A stretch of 22,705 bases of DNA from DASSKW01 sp035690065. GTDB lineage: Bacteria; Pseudomonadota; Gammaproteobacteria; Natronospirales; REEB76. The notes below the pieces were generated by a model, which did not search any database, was not told the DNA's origin, and worked only from the letters and a program-made list of their open reading frames with translations. The position numbers were made by a program, and so were the translations under genes. Shown piece after piece: positions 15,236 to 22,546 of this stretch. The stretch lies in contig DASSKW010000080.1 of the NCBI GenBank assembly GCA_035690065.1, forward strand, positions 1-22,705. The letters run 5' to 3'. Within the stretch, counting starts at the first letter, position 1, and each line of letters begins with the position of its first letter.

Positions 15236-16668
15236 GCAACTTGATGCGCCGCATCCGCCACATCCATTTCGTCGGCATCGGTGGAGTTGGTATGAGCGGC
15301 ATCGCAGAAGTGCTGCTCAATCTTGGTTATCAGGTCAGTGGTTCGGATCTGAAACAGAACAATATCACCCGACGGTTGGCCGAGCTCGGGGCGACGTTGA
15401 TGCTGGGACATGCCACCGAGCACGTTGCGGATACCGATGTGGTGGTGATCTCGAGTGCGGTCACGGCGGAGAACCCGGAAGTCGTTGCAGCGCGCGCACA
15501 GCGGATCCCGGTAGTACGTCGCGCCGAGATGCTGGCGGAATTGATGCGTTTCCGCTCCGGTATCGCGGTGGCAGGTACGCATGGCAAGACCACCACCACC
15601 AGTCTGGTCGCGAGTGTGCTGTCCGAAGGCGGGCTCGATCCCACCTTCGTGATCGGGGGGAGGTTGATCAGCGCCGGTACCAACGCACGGCTTGGCAGTG
15701 GCCGATATCTGGTAGCCGAAGCGGACGAGAGCGATGCCTCGTTCCTGTCGCTGCAGCCATTGATCTCGGTCGTGACCAATATCGATGCGGATCATCTGAG
15801 TACCTACGAAGGGGATTTTGCCCGCTTGCGTGCGACCTTCGTGGAATTCCTGCATCACTTGCCGTTTTACGGCATTGCGGTGTTGTGCGTTGACGATGCC
15901 GAAGTGCGTCACATCTTGCCGGAAGTCTCGCGCCCGGTGTTGACCTACGGCACGGGAGAGGGCGCCGATTTTCGTGCCATCGATATACAGCGCGCCGGAC
16001 AGATCACGCGCTTCCGGGTGTTGCGTCCCGGCTCCGCACCACCGCTCGACGTGACGCTCAATCTGGCCGGCACCCATAACGTGCTGAATGCATTGGCTGC
16101 GATCGCCATCGCGCACGATCTCGAGATCGCGGACGCAGCGGTGTTGCGTGCGCTGGCGCATTTCGCGGGCGTGGGGCGGCGCTTCCAGTTGCATGGTGAT
16201 ATCGCGACGCCGGCTGGCACGGTGATGCTGGTGGATGATTACGGACATCATCCTCGGGAACTTGCGGCCACCATCACTGCGGCACGCGAAGGCTGGCCGC
16301 AACGACGGCTGGTGGTCGCATTTCAGCCGCACCGCTATTCACGTACCCGTGACCTGTTCGAGGATTTTGCCGAAGTGCTGTCGCACGTCGATGCGCTGGT
16401 ATTACTGGAAGTCTATCCAGCCGGTGAAGCGGCAATCGCAGGTGCCGATGCGCGCGCGCTGGCACGTTCGATCCGCAATCGTGGACGGGTCGATCCCGTG
16501 TTCGTCGCGCGTACCCAGGATCTGCCGGAGGCACTGCTGGGCGTATTACACGAGGGCGACCTATTGCTGACGCTCGGTGCCGGCGATATCGGCGCCATCG
16601 CGGCGGAATTGCCGAACCGCTTGCTCAGTGCGGAAGCTGCCAGGTTACCAGCGGAGCAAAAAGCATGA
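15232..16668 (+). CDS. murC: UDP-MurNAc:L-alanine ligase MurC
   Basis: 478 residues, close to the 491 of E. coli. MurC attaches L-alanine to UDP-MurNAc, the first Mur-ligase step. The N-terminal domain shows HIHFVGIGGVGMSGIAEVL, the ATP loop is GTHGKTT at 115-121, followed by EADESDASFL, TNIDADHLSTY, GTHNVLNALAAIAIA, FAGVGRRFQLHG, VDDYGHHPREL and FQPHRYSRTRDL. The start is the ATG at 15232 overlapping the murG stop. Directly after it, with ATGA overlap, comes ftsQ: the murB and ddl genes that often lie here are absent. UDP-MurNAc for this enzyme must come from a MurB encoded elsewhere. Confidence 0.98.
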   Translation: MSNLMRRIRHIHFVGIGGVGMSGIAEVLLNLGYQVSGSDLKQNNITRRLAELGATLMLGHATEHVADTDVVVISSAVTAENPEVVAARAQRIPVVRRAEMLAELMRFRSGIAVAGTHGKTTTTSLVASVLSEGGLDPTFVIGGRLISAGTNARLGSGRYLVAEADESDASFLSLQPLISVVTNIDADHLSTYEGDFARLRATFVEFLHHLPFYGIAVLCVDDAEVRHILPEVSRPVLTYGTGEGADFRAIDIQRAGQITRFRVLRPGSAPPLDVTLNLAGTHNVLNALAAIAIAHDLEIADAAVLRALAHFAGVGRRFQLHGDIATPAGTVMLVDDYGHHPRELAATITAAREGWPQRRLVVAFQPHRYSRTRDLFEDFAEVLSHVDALVLLEVYPAGEAAIAGADARALARSIRNRGRVDPVFVARTQDLPEALLGVLHEGDLLLTLGAGDIGAIAAELPNRLLSAEAARLPAEQKA

Positions 16669-17531
16669 AGCAGCGTCATCCAGACACGATGAATACGCGC
16701 CGCAAATGGAAACTGGCGGGCTTTGGTATCGCCGGACTGTTGCTGTTGGCAGCGCTGATCACGGTGACGCTGCGTTTTGCAGCACCGGTATTCAACGGCC
16801 CCGCACTCACCACATTGGTGGTGCAAGGCGATCTGCGCCATGTCTCGCCGGCGACGGTACGGGAGGCGGTCTTGCCGGCAGTGACGGGGCACGGATTCTT
16901 CAGGATCGATATGCAGGCAGCGCAGACTGCGGTGCAGTCACTGCCATGGGTTGCGCAGGCCAGCGTGCGGCGCAGCTGGCCGCATACGCTCTACATAGAT
17001 CTGGTCGAAGAGATCCCGGTGGCACGCTGGAACGCTGATGGCTTGCTGGATGCACAAGGCAAAGTGTTCCTGCATGGCGATGTCAGCGCTTATGCAGCCC
17101 TGCCATTGCTGTCGGGTCCTGAAGGCAGCGCCCAGGATGTGCTCACGAGTTACAACACGTTTGCCGCGTTGACCAAGGCGCGCGGACTCACGATCGTGCA
17201 GTTGGCGGTGGATGCGCGCGGCGCGGCCAGCATCCGGCTCAGCGATGGCATCGAAGTGCGGCTCGGCCGGGAGGCGGCACAACAGCGGCTGGAACGGTTC
17301 GGTGCGGTGGCGTTGCCAACACTTGGCCCGCAACTGACGAGCGTCGCCTATGTGGACATGCGTTACACGAACGGATTTGCCGTGGGCTGGTTGAGTCCCG
17401 GAGCTGCGGCGGCATGTCGCGGGCATGCCGGTACGGATGCACAACGTAACAAGCATGGATCAAACACAGTGTGTACACAGGCGTCCGCGATCCGTGACGC
17501 CAAGCGTGGAGAGGTTCGACCTGATGTCTAA
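16665..17531 (+). CDS. ftsQ: Cell division protein FtsQ
   Basis: 288 residues, bitopic. A basic cytoplasmic tail of about 16 residues precedes a transmembrane helix (about 17-37). A POTRA domain begins near LTTLVVQGDLRHVSPATV and runs through the LPWVAQASVRRSWPHTLYIDLVEEIPVARW segment. The beta domain ends with VDMRYTNGFAVGW, typical of FtsQ. The protein then continues for about 40 polar residues with several cysteines, histidines and basic residues that look unlike family sequence. The start overlaps murC (ATGA at 16665) with GGAG at 16653-16656, and the stop overlaps the ftsA start by 8 nt. FtsQ links FtsA/FtsZ-side assembly to FtsL/FtsB and FtsWI. Confidence 0.95.
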   Translation: MKQRHPDTMNTRRKWKLAGFGIAGLLLLAALITVTLRFAAPVFNGPALTTLVVQGDLRHVSPATVREAVLPAVTGHGFFRIDMQAAQTAVQSLPWVAQASVRRSWPHTLYIDLVEEIPVARWNADGLLDAQGKVFLHGDVSAYAALPLLSGPEGSAQDVLTSYNTFAALTKARGLTIVQLAVDARGAASIRLSDGIEVRLGREAAQQRLERFGAVALPTLGPQLTSVAYVDMRYTNGFAVGWLSPGAAAACRGHAGTDAQRNKHGSNTVCTQASAIRDAKRGEVRPDV

Positions 17532-18762
17532 GAGACTGGACAAACAGTTGATCGTGGGACTGGATGTTGGCACCTCGAAAGTCGTCGCCATCGTCGGCGA
17601 TGTGCTGCCCGAAGGCGGGATCGAGATCGTCGGTATCGGTTCGCATCCGTCGCGTGGACTGAAACGCGGGGTGGTGGTGAACATCGAATCCACGGTGCAA
17701 TCCATCCAACGGGCAGTGGCAGAAGCCGAGTTGATGGCCGGTTGCCAGATTCACTCCGTCTATGCGGGTATCGCCGGCAGTCATGTGCGCAGCCTGAATT
17801 CACACGGCGTGGTCGCGATCCGCGACAAGGAAGTCACGGCCGGCGACGTGGATCGGGTGATCGATGCTGCACGTGCGGTGAGTATCCCGGCCGACCAGAA
17901 GATCCTGCACATCCTGCCGCAGGACTTTGTGATCGACGGCCAGGACGGGATCCGCGAACCCATCGGCATGTCCGGGGTGCGGCTTGAGGTGCATGTGCAT
18001 ATCGTCACCGGCGCCATGAGCGCGGCGCAGAACATCGTGCGTTGCGTGGAGCGTTGCGGCCTGAAAGTGGATGACATCATCCTCGAACAGCTTGCATCGA
18101 GTTATGCGGTGCTGAACGAGGACGAGAAAGAACTTGGCGTGTGTCTGGTGGATATCGGTGGCGGTACCACTGACATCGCGGTGTTCACCGATGGCGCGAT
18201 CCGGCACACGGCTGTTATCCCGATCGCTGGCGACCAGGTCACCAACGATATCGCGGTCGCCTTGCGCACGCCGACGCATCACGCCGAAGAGATCAAGATC
18301 AAGTACGCCTGTGCGTTACCGCAGCTGGCGAGCGCCGACGAGACCATAGAGGTGCCAAGTGTCGGGGAACGTCCACCACGCCGTCTCGCGCGCCAGACGC
18401 TCGCGGAAGTCGTCGAGCCACGCTACGAAGAATTATTCAGCCTGATTCAGGCGGAACTGCGGCGCAGCGGATTTGAGGATGCGATCCCGGCCGGCATCGT
18501 GCTGACCGGTGGCAGCGCCAAGATGGAAGGCGCGGTCGAGCTCGCCGAGGAAGTCTTCCATGCCCCGGTGCGACTGGGTGTGCCGCAACACGTCAACGGT
18601 CTGGTGGATGTGGTGCGCAACCCGATCCATGCCACCGGCGTCGGTCTGCTGCTGTTTGGAGCCCAGAGTGTGCCGCGCAGCGGTGCCGGGGAACGGCGTG
18701 TGCAGTTCGGGGTACAGGACGTCTGGCAGCGGATGAAGCAATGGTTTCAGGGTTCGTTTTGA
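17524..18762 (+). CDS. ftsA: Cell division protein FtsA
   Basis: 412 residues from the ATG at 17524 (E. coli 420). FtsA is the actin-like protein that tethers FtsZ to the membrane and connects to the septal synthases. The ATPase parts are QLIVGLDVGTSKVVAIVG (phosphate 1), VDIGGGTTDIAVF (phosphate 2) and GIVLTGGSAKMEG (adenosine). The 1C domain covers about residues 85-165 with YAGIAGSHVRSLNSHG. The C-terminal VWQRMKQWFQGSF is the amphipathic membrane-targeting helix. The frame is open upstream to 17425 inside ftsQ, but GGAGAGG at 17508-17514, 9 nt before 17524, and the usual family start support MSKRLDKQ. It is followed 42 nt later by ftsZ. Confidence 0.97.
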   Translation: MSKRLDKQLIVGLDVGTSKVVAIVGDVLPEGGIEIVGIGSHPSRGLKRGVVVNIESTVQSIQRAVAEAELMAGCQIHSVYAGIAGSHVRSLNSHGVVAIRDKEVTAGDVDRVIDAARAVSIPADQKILHILPQDFVIDGQDGIREPIGMSGVRLEVHVHIVTGAMSAAQNIVRCVERCGLKVDDIILEQLASSYAVLNEDEKELGVCLVDIGGGTTDIAVFTDGAIRHTAVIPIAGDQVTNDIAVALRTPTHHAEEIKIKYACALPQLASADETIEVPSVGERPPRRLARQTLAEVVEPRYEELFSLIQAELRRSGFEDAIPAGIVLTGGSAKMEGAVELAEEVFHAPVRLGVPQHVNGLVDVVRNPIHATGVGLLLFGAQSVPRSGAGERRVQFGVQDVWQRMKQWFQGSF

Positions 18763-18790
18763 GGTTTGTCTGAATTCAGTAGTTCGTACT

Positions 18791-18798
18791 TAAGGAGG
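18791..18798 (+). promoter_or_regulatory. Perfect Shine-Dalgarno sequence for ftsZ
   Basis: TAAGGAGG is fully complementary to the 16S rRNA 3' end and sits 6 nt before the ATG at 18805. It is the strongest ribosome binding site I saw in the operon, which fits the high FtsZ level that cells need. It rules out the in-frame TTG at 18766. Confidence 0.85.
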
Positions 18799-18804
18799 CC
18801 GGTC

Positions 18805-19995
18805 ATGTTCGAGTTAATGGATAGCGTGAGCCAAAGCGCTGTAATAAAAGTCATTGGCGTGGGCGGCGGCGGCGGTAACGCCGTGCAGCACATGGTGGCG
18901 AGCGGTATCGAGGGCGTGGATTTCATCGCCGTCAATACCGATGCGCAGGTGTTGAAGAAGATCAACGCCCGCACCACCTTGCAGGTCGGTTGCAACCTGA
19001 CCCGCGGGTTGGGTGCCGGCTCCAATCCGGAGATCGGCAAACAGGCGGCATTGGAGGATCGGGATCGCATCGAAGAGGTGCTCACCGGTAGCGACATGGT
19101 GTTCATCACCGCCGGCATGGGTGGCGGCACCGGCACCGGCGCGGCGCCGGTGGTAGCGCAGGTAGCCAAGGAACTCGACATCCTGGTGGTCGCGGTGGTC
19201 ACCAAGCCGTTCTCATATGAAGGCGGCAAGCGCATGAAGGTGGCGGAGCAGGGGCTGGCGGACCTCGGTCAGTACGTGGATTCGCTGATCGTGATCCCGA
19301 ACGAGAAGCTGGCTGCGGTGCTGGGCCGGGATGTGCCGATCCTGCAGGCATTCCAGGCAGCCAACGAAGTGCTGCATGGCGCAGTCCGCGGGATCGCCGA
19401 CATCATCACCCGCCCTGGCCTGATCAATCTCGACTTCGCGGATGTCCGGACCGTGATGTCGGAGATGGGCATGGCCATGATGGGGACCGGTTCAGCCAGT
19501 GGCGAAGGCCGGGCCCGGCGGGCGACCGAAGCGGCAGTCACCAGCCCGTTGCTGGAGAATGTCAACCTGCAGGGGGCGAGAGGCATTCTAGTAAACATCA
19601 CCGCGGGTATGGACCTGACCATGGGCGAATACACCGAAGTGATGGAGATCGCGCATAGTTATGCAGTGGAAGATGCTTCCATCAAGGTTGGCACGGTACT
19701 GGATCCATCCATGACCGACGAGATCCGGGTCACGGTGGTGGCGACTGGATTGACACGGCCGCAGGCGCAGCAGGCAGCGCCGGTACTGAAGCCGCAGCAG
19801 CCGGTTGCGGCTGCGGCAGCAGCGCCGCCGGCCCCAGTCATGCAGGTGGTGGCACGTACCGGTACCGACGACCGCCCGGATTGGAAGAAGCTTGAGCGGC
19901 CGACCTATGCCCGGCAACGGGAGCATGGTGATCTCGACGCGCAGGATCAGGAATACCTGGATATCCCGGCATTTCTGCGGCGTCAGGCGGACTGA
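18805..19995 (+). CDS. ftsZ: Cell division GTPase FtsZ
   Basis: 396 residues. FtsZ is the tubulin homologue whose GTP-dependent filaments form the Z-ring. It has the N-terminal IKVIGVGGGGGNAV loop, NTDAQVL, the tubulin signature GGGTGTG at 106-112, and the T7 synergy loop NLDFADV at 208-214 with the catalytic Asp210 and Asp213. The linker (about 317-365) is short and rich in Ala, Pro and Gln. It ends with the conserved C-terminal peptide YLDIPAFLRRQAD, which binds FtsA, ZipA and other partners. The chosen ATG has a perfect ribosome binding site; the 42-nt gap after ftsA is the largest between any two genes from mraZ to ftsZ. Confidence 0.98.
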   Translation: MFELMDSVSQSAVIKVIGVGGGGGNAVQHMVASGIEGVDFIAVNTDAQVLKKINARTTLQVGCNLTRGLGAGSNPEIGKQAALEDRDRIEEVLTGSDMVFITAGMGGGTGTGAAPVVAQVAKELDILVVAVVTKPFSYEGGKRMKVAEQGLADLGQYVDSLIVIPNEKLAAVLGRDVPILQAFQAANEVLHGAVRGIADIITRPGLINLDFADVRTVMSEMGMAMMGTGSASGEGRARRATEAAVTSPLLENVNLQGARGILVNITAGMDLTMGEYTEVMEIAHSYAVEDASIKVGTVLDPSMTDEIRVTVVATGLTRPQAQQAAPVLKPQQPVAAAAAAPPAPVMQVVARTGTDDRPDWKKLERPTYARQREHGDLDAQDQEYLDIPAFLRRQAD

Positions 19996-20000
19996 GTGCG

Positions 20001-20032
20001 TGCCGGACAAGGCCCGCGAACCTTGTTCGGCA
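20001..20032 (+). terminator. Strong hairpin after ftsZ (possible terminator or mRNA stabiliser)
   Basis: TGCCGGACAAGG (20001-20012) pairs with CCTTGTTCGGCA (20021-20032), giving a 12-bp stem with one G-U pair and an 8-nt loop, starting 6 nt after the ftsZ stop. No T-run follows, so classical intrinsic termination is doubtful. It may instead stabilise the ftsZ 3' end or partially separate ftsZ and lpxC transcription. Confidence 0.5.
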
Positions 20033-20052
20033 TCGTGCGGCGGTGATACCAT
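20023..20052 (+). promoter_or_regulatory. Candidate promoter for lpxC
   Basis: TTGTTC (20023-20028) and TACCAT (20047-20052) are 18 bp apart, and TG one base before the -10 gives an extended -10 (TGATACCAT). The -35 overlaps the right arm of the post-ftsZ hairpin. The match is moderate; a separate lpxC promoter in the ftsZ-lpxC spacer is known in E. coli. Confidence 0.4.
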
Positions 20053-20137
20053 ATGCGGTCATGAATTTGTCACATTGGGGTTCCCTGTCCGGCTTCCAGC
20101 CCCGGGATATCCCTTCGACTCAAGGTATTGCAAAGGC

Positions 20138-21049
20138 ATGTTGAAACAGCGCACGCTCAAGAACTGTATCCGGGCGACCGGCGTGGGATTGCACACAGGC
20201 GAGAAGGTTTACATGACCTTGCGCCCGGCCGCACCAAACACCGGGATCATCTTCCGACGCGTGGACCTGGAGCAGCCCATCGAGATCCGTGCCTACGCCG
20301 AGAACGTCGGCGAGACCATGCTGGGTACCACTATCGTGAATGGCGATGCCCGTATCTCAACAGTTGAACACTTGCTGTCAGCGCTGGCGGGTCTGGGAAT
20401 CGACAATGCCTATGTGGATCTGTCCGCACCGGAAGTGCCGATCATGGACGGCAGTGCCGGCCCGTTCGTATTCCTGCTGCAATCCGCCGGTATCGAGGAA
20501 CAGAACGCGCACAAGCGCTTCATCCGCATCAAGGAACCGGTGGAAGTGCGCGACGGCGACAAGTGGGCCCGCTTCGAGCCGTTCGACGGCTTCAAGGTCA
20601 GTTTCCAGATCGACTTCGATCACCCCATCTTCAAGAAACACACCCAGACCGCGACGGTGGATTTCTCCACCACTTCGTTCGTGAAGGAAGTGAGCCGGGC
20701 GCGCACCTTCGGCTTCATGCGTGACATCGAGATGCTGCGCCAGAAACATCTGACGCTGGGTGCCTCGCTGGATAACGCCATCGCGCTCGACGATTACCGC
20801 ATCCTCAACGAGGACGGGCTGCGTTACGAAGACGAATTCGTGAAACACAAGATCCTCGATTCCATCGGTGATCTGTATCTCCTGGGCCACAGCCTGATCG
20901 GTGCTTTCAGCGCCTACAAATCAGGGCATGGCCTGAATAACATGCTGTTGCGGACCCTGCTGGCGAACCAGCCAGCCTGGGAAGAGGTCACCTTCGACGA
21001 TCCGGCAGCGGCTCCGATCTCCTACATGACTCCGGTGCACGCACTGTAA
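20138..21049 (+). CDS. lpxC: UDP-3-O-acyl-N-acetylglucosamine deacetylase LpxC
   Basis: 303 residues (E. coli 305). LpxC is the zinc-dependent deacetylase that commits UDP-GlcNAc to lipid A synthesis, so the organism makes lipid A-type LPS or LOS. It opens MLKQRTLKNCIRATGVGLHTGEKV as the family does. The zinc ligands are His78 (ISTVEH), His237 and Asp241 (HKILD), with His264 in KSGHGLNN as the catalytic histidine, each one position before its E. coli counterpart. The SRARTFGFMRDIE loop is intact. The frame is open far upstream into ftsZ (19805), but the family start is the ATG at 20138; its ribosome binding site is weak (AAAGG very close, AAGG 12 nt off), which could suggest translational control. 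Confidence 0.98.
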   Translation: MLKQRTLKNCIRATGVGLHTGEKVYMTLRPAAPNTGIIFRRVDLEQPIEIRAYAENVGETMLGTTIVNGDARISTVEHLLSALAGLGIDNAYVDLSAPEVPIMDGSAGPFVFLLQSAGIEEQNAHKRFIRIKEPVEVRDGDKWARFEPFDGFKVSFQIDFDHPIFKKHTQTATVDFSTTSFVKEVSRARTFGFMRDIEMLRQKHLTLGASLDNAIALDDYRILNEDGLRYEDEFVKHKILDSIGDLYLLGHSLIGAFSAYKSGHGLNNMLLRTLLANQPAWEEVTFDDPAAAPISYMTPVHAL

Positions 21050-21064
21050 TTGCCGTTCGGGCAA
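21050..21064 (+). terminator. Weak hairpin directly after lpxC
   Basis: TTGCC (21050-21054) pairs with GGCAA (21060-21064) around a GTTCG loop, immediately after the lpxC stop and in the 50-bp convergent gap before the minus-strand DUF721 gene. Only a short TATTT follows, so it is at best a weak terminator. Confidence 0.3.
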
Positions 21065-21099
21065 GGTATTTCCAAATCTGGTTGAACCGTGGGACTGTC

Positions 21100-21564
21100 T
21101 TACCGGGACCGCTGAGGGTGTCGGGCAAGACGCTGCAGAGCACGCGCCAGGGATTCGTCGGCCACCCCTTCTGCGGTCTGTTCCAACAGCCGCCGCACCG
21201 CCTCGGACAGTACGCGTGGGGTCGGACGGGGAGCCGGCGGCAGCGGCGGGTCGGGCATGACCTTGACCTCCAGACGGGTTAAAGGCCGTCCGAGGGCCGC
21301 TCCGATGGCTGCCAATAAGGTGTGTTGTCGGTACCGCAGGGTCGTAGCGGCCGCGGAACTGGCCATATAGACCAGCAGGTTGTCCTTGCGGAGCTCTGCT
21401 CCCAGGCACCAGGGCACCAGTTCAGGTGGGAGCTGGCGGCGTACGGCGTCCCGTAACTCGCCCAGACGGCGGGCCTCAGCCCCCAGTCGGGCCAGGGAAG
21501 AGCCATACACAAGTTCGGTTAATGAGTTAAGCTTTGGCACTGGCATGGGCGATAGGTCCGGCAT
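21100..21564 (-). CDS. dciA: DUF721 / DciA-like protein
   Basis: 154 residues on the minus strand. The first about 100 residues fit the DUF721 family, whose best-studied member DciA helps load the replicative helicase DnaB in bacteria without DnaC/DnaI. Features seen are the RLGELRDAVRRQLPPELVPWCLGAEL segment, then LLVYMASSAAATTLRYRQHTLLAAI, and LEVKVMP at the end of the core. A proline-rich linker (PPLPPAPRPTP) and a helical tail follow. Position also supports it: in Pseudomonas a DUF721 gene lies between lpxC and the M23 peptidase/secA. The start at 21564 lacks a clear ribosome binding site; an ATG at 21546 is possible. Functional assignment beyond DUF721 is inference. Confidence 0.75.
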   Translation of the reverse strand: MPDLSPMPVPKLNSLTELVYGSSLARLGAEARRLGELRDAVRRQLPPELVPWCLGAELRKDNLLVYMASSAAATTLRYRQHTLLAAIGAALGRPLTRLEVKVMPDPPLPPAPRPTPRVLSEAVRRLLEQTAEGVADESLARALQRLARHPQRSR

Positions 21565-21592
21565 AGTCGGGGCACAGTATGGGAACTAGCGG

Positions 21593-22546
21593 ATGAATCT
21601 TATCGTACTTACCAGACGGGGCCGCCCCTATCAGCTGAATCTGGCCCGGCCACTGGCGTGGGGCGGGTTGTTGAGCCTGGGACTCCTGGTCGCAGGCAGC
21701 CTGTTCATGGCTGGCTATGGCACCGCCCTGTGGCAGAGCAATGATACGGATCAGCCCGCGGTTTGGCGCCAGCAATTGAGCAGCCAGGCCCAGGAAGTCG
21801 CCCGCGCCAAACAATCGGCGCAGACCAATATCGACGCCTTGTCGGCCAAAGTGGGCCAATTGCAGGCACATATCATCCGTCTCGATGCCTTGGGCCAGCA
21901 GCTGACCCACATGGCCGGGCTCAAGCGCGGCGAATTCAATTTCGATGAAGCTCCTGCCGAGGGCGGCCCGGATCTGCCGGCACCGACTCAGCATGTCTCG
22001 ATGCAGGACTTCATGACCAATCTGGATCAGGTTCAGGACCAGATCCGCAGCCGCGAACAACAGTTCTCGGTGCTTGAAAATCTGATGATGAACCGCAATG
22101 TAAAGCAGCAAGCGTTACCGTCGGGCCCACCCGTCAAGGTGGGTTATGAAAGTTCGCCGTTCGGTATGCGCATCGATCCGTTTACCGGCGAGCTGTCCTT
22201 CCACCCCGGCATCGATTTCGCCGGTACCGAGGGCGAGGCGGTCGAAGCAGTGGCCCCGGGCGTGGTGACCTGGGCCGGGGCGCGTGGCGGCTATGGCAAC
22301 ATGATCGAGATCGATCACGGCAATGGCTATGCGACGCGGTACGGGCACAACGAAACCATCCTGGTGCATGTGGGCCAGGTCGTCAAAAAGGGGCAGGAGA
22401 TTGCATTGATGGGTTCGACTGGCCGTTCCACCGGCCCCCACGTGCACCTTGAAGTTTTATACAATGGTAAACAGATCAACCCGGCACAGTTTGTGCATGC
22501 ATCAGGGCGGTCAAAGTTGGCCGCAGCGTCCCGGAACCTGGACTAG
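21593..22546 (+). CDS. Membrane-anchored M23-family peptidase (LytM domain)
   Basis: 317 residues. An uncleaved N-terminal transmembrane segment (about 22-44) is followed by a periplasmic coiled coil (about 57-110 and again near 138-170), then a LytM/M23 domain. The zinc-site residues look complete: HPGIDFAG gives His204 and Asp208, and HVHLEV gives His283 and His285, with the RYGHNETILVHVGQ block at about 249-262 also intact. An active endopeptidase on peptidoglycan crosslinks is therefore expected, unlike degenerate EnvC/NlpD-type activators. GGGA at 21581-21584 is the likely ribosome binding site. It is divergent from the DUF721 gene with only 28 bp between the starts. The same family precedes secA in Pseudomonas. 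Confidence 0.9.
   Translation: MNLIVLTRRGRPYQLNLARPLAWGGLLSLGLLVAGSLFMAGYGTALWQSNDTDQPAVWRQQLSSQAQEVARAKQSAQTNIDALSAKVGQLQAHIIRLDALGQQLTHMAGLKRGEFNFDEAPAEGGPDLPAPTQHVSMQDFMTNLDQVQDQIRSREQQFSVLENLMMNRNVKQQALPSGPPVKVGYESSPFGMRIDPFTGELSFHPGIDFAGTEGEAVEAVAPGVVTWAGARGGYGNMIEIDHGNGYATRYGHNETILVHVGQVVKKGQEIALMGSTGRSTGPHVHLEVLYNGKQINPAQFVHASGRSKLAAASRNLD

Noticed and set aside
15016..16332. 438-codon minus-strand frame opposite murG and murC
   Set aside because: Antisense shadow; both sense genes have complete catalytic motifs.
18766..18804. TTG start 13 codons upstream of ftsZ
   Set aside because: The perfect TAAGGAGG lies inside this extension and points to the ATG at 18805.
19805..20137. 111-codon N-terminal extension of lpxC
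   Set aside because: It begins inside ftsZ in another frame and adds sequence unlike LpxC; the family start is the ATG at 20138.
21534..21552. Sigma54-like GG/GC element (TTGGCAC...GGGC) before the M23 gene
   Set aside because: The GG-GC spacing is 11 bp rather than the required 10, and the TTGC half is absent.
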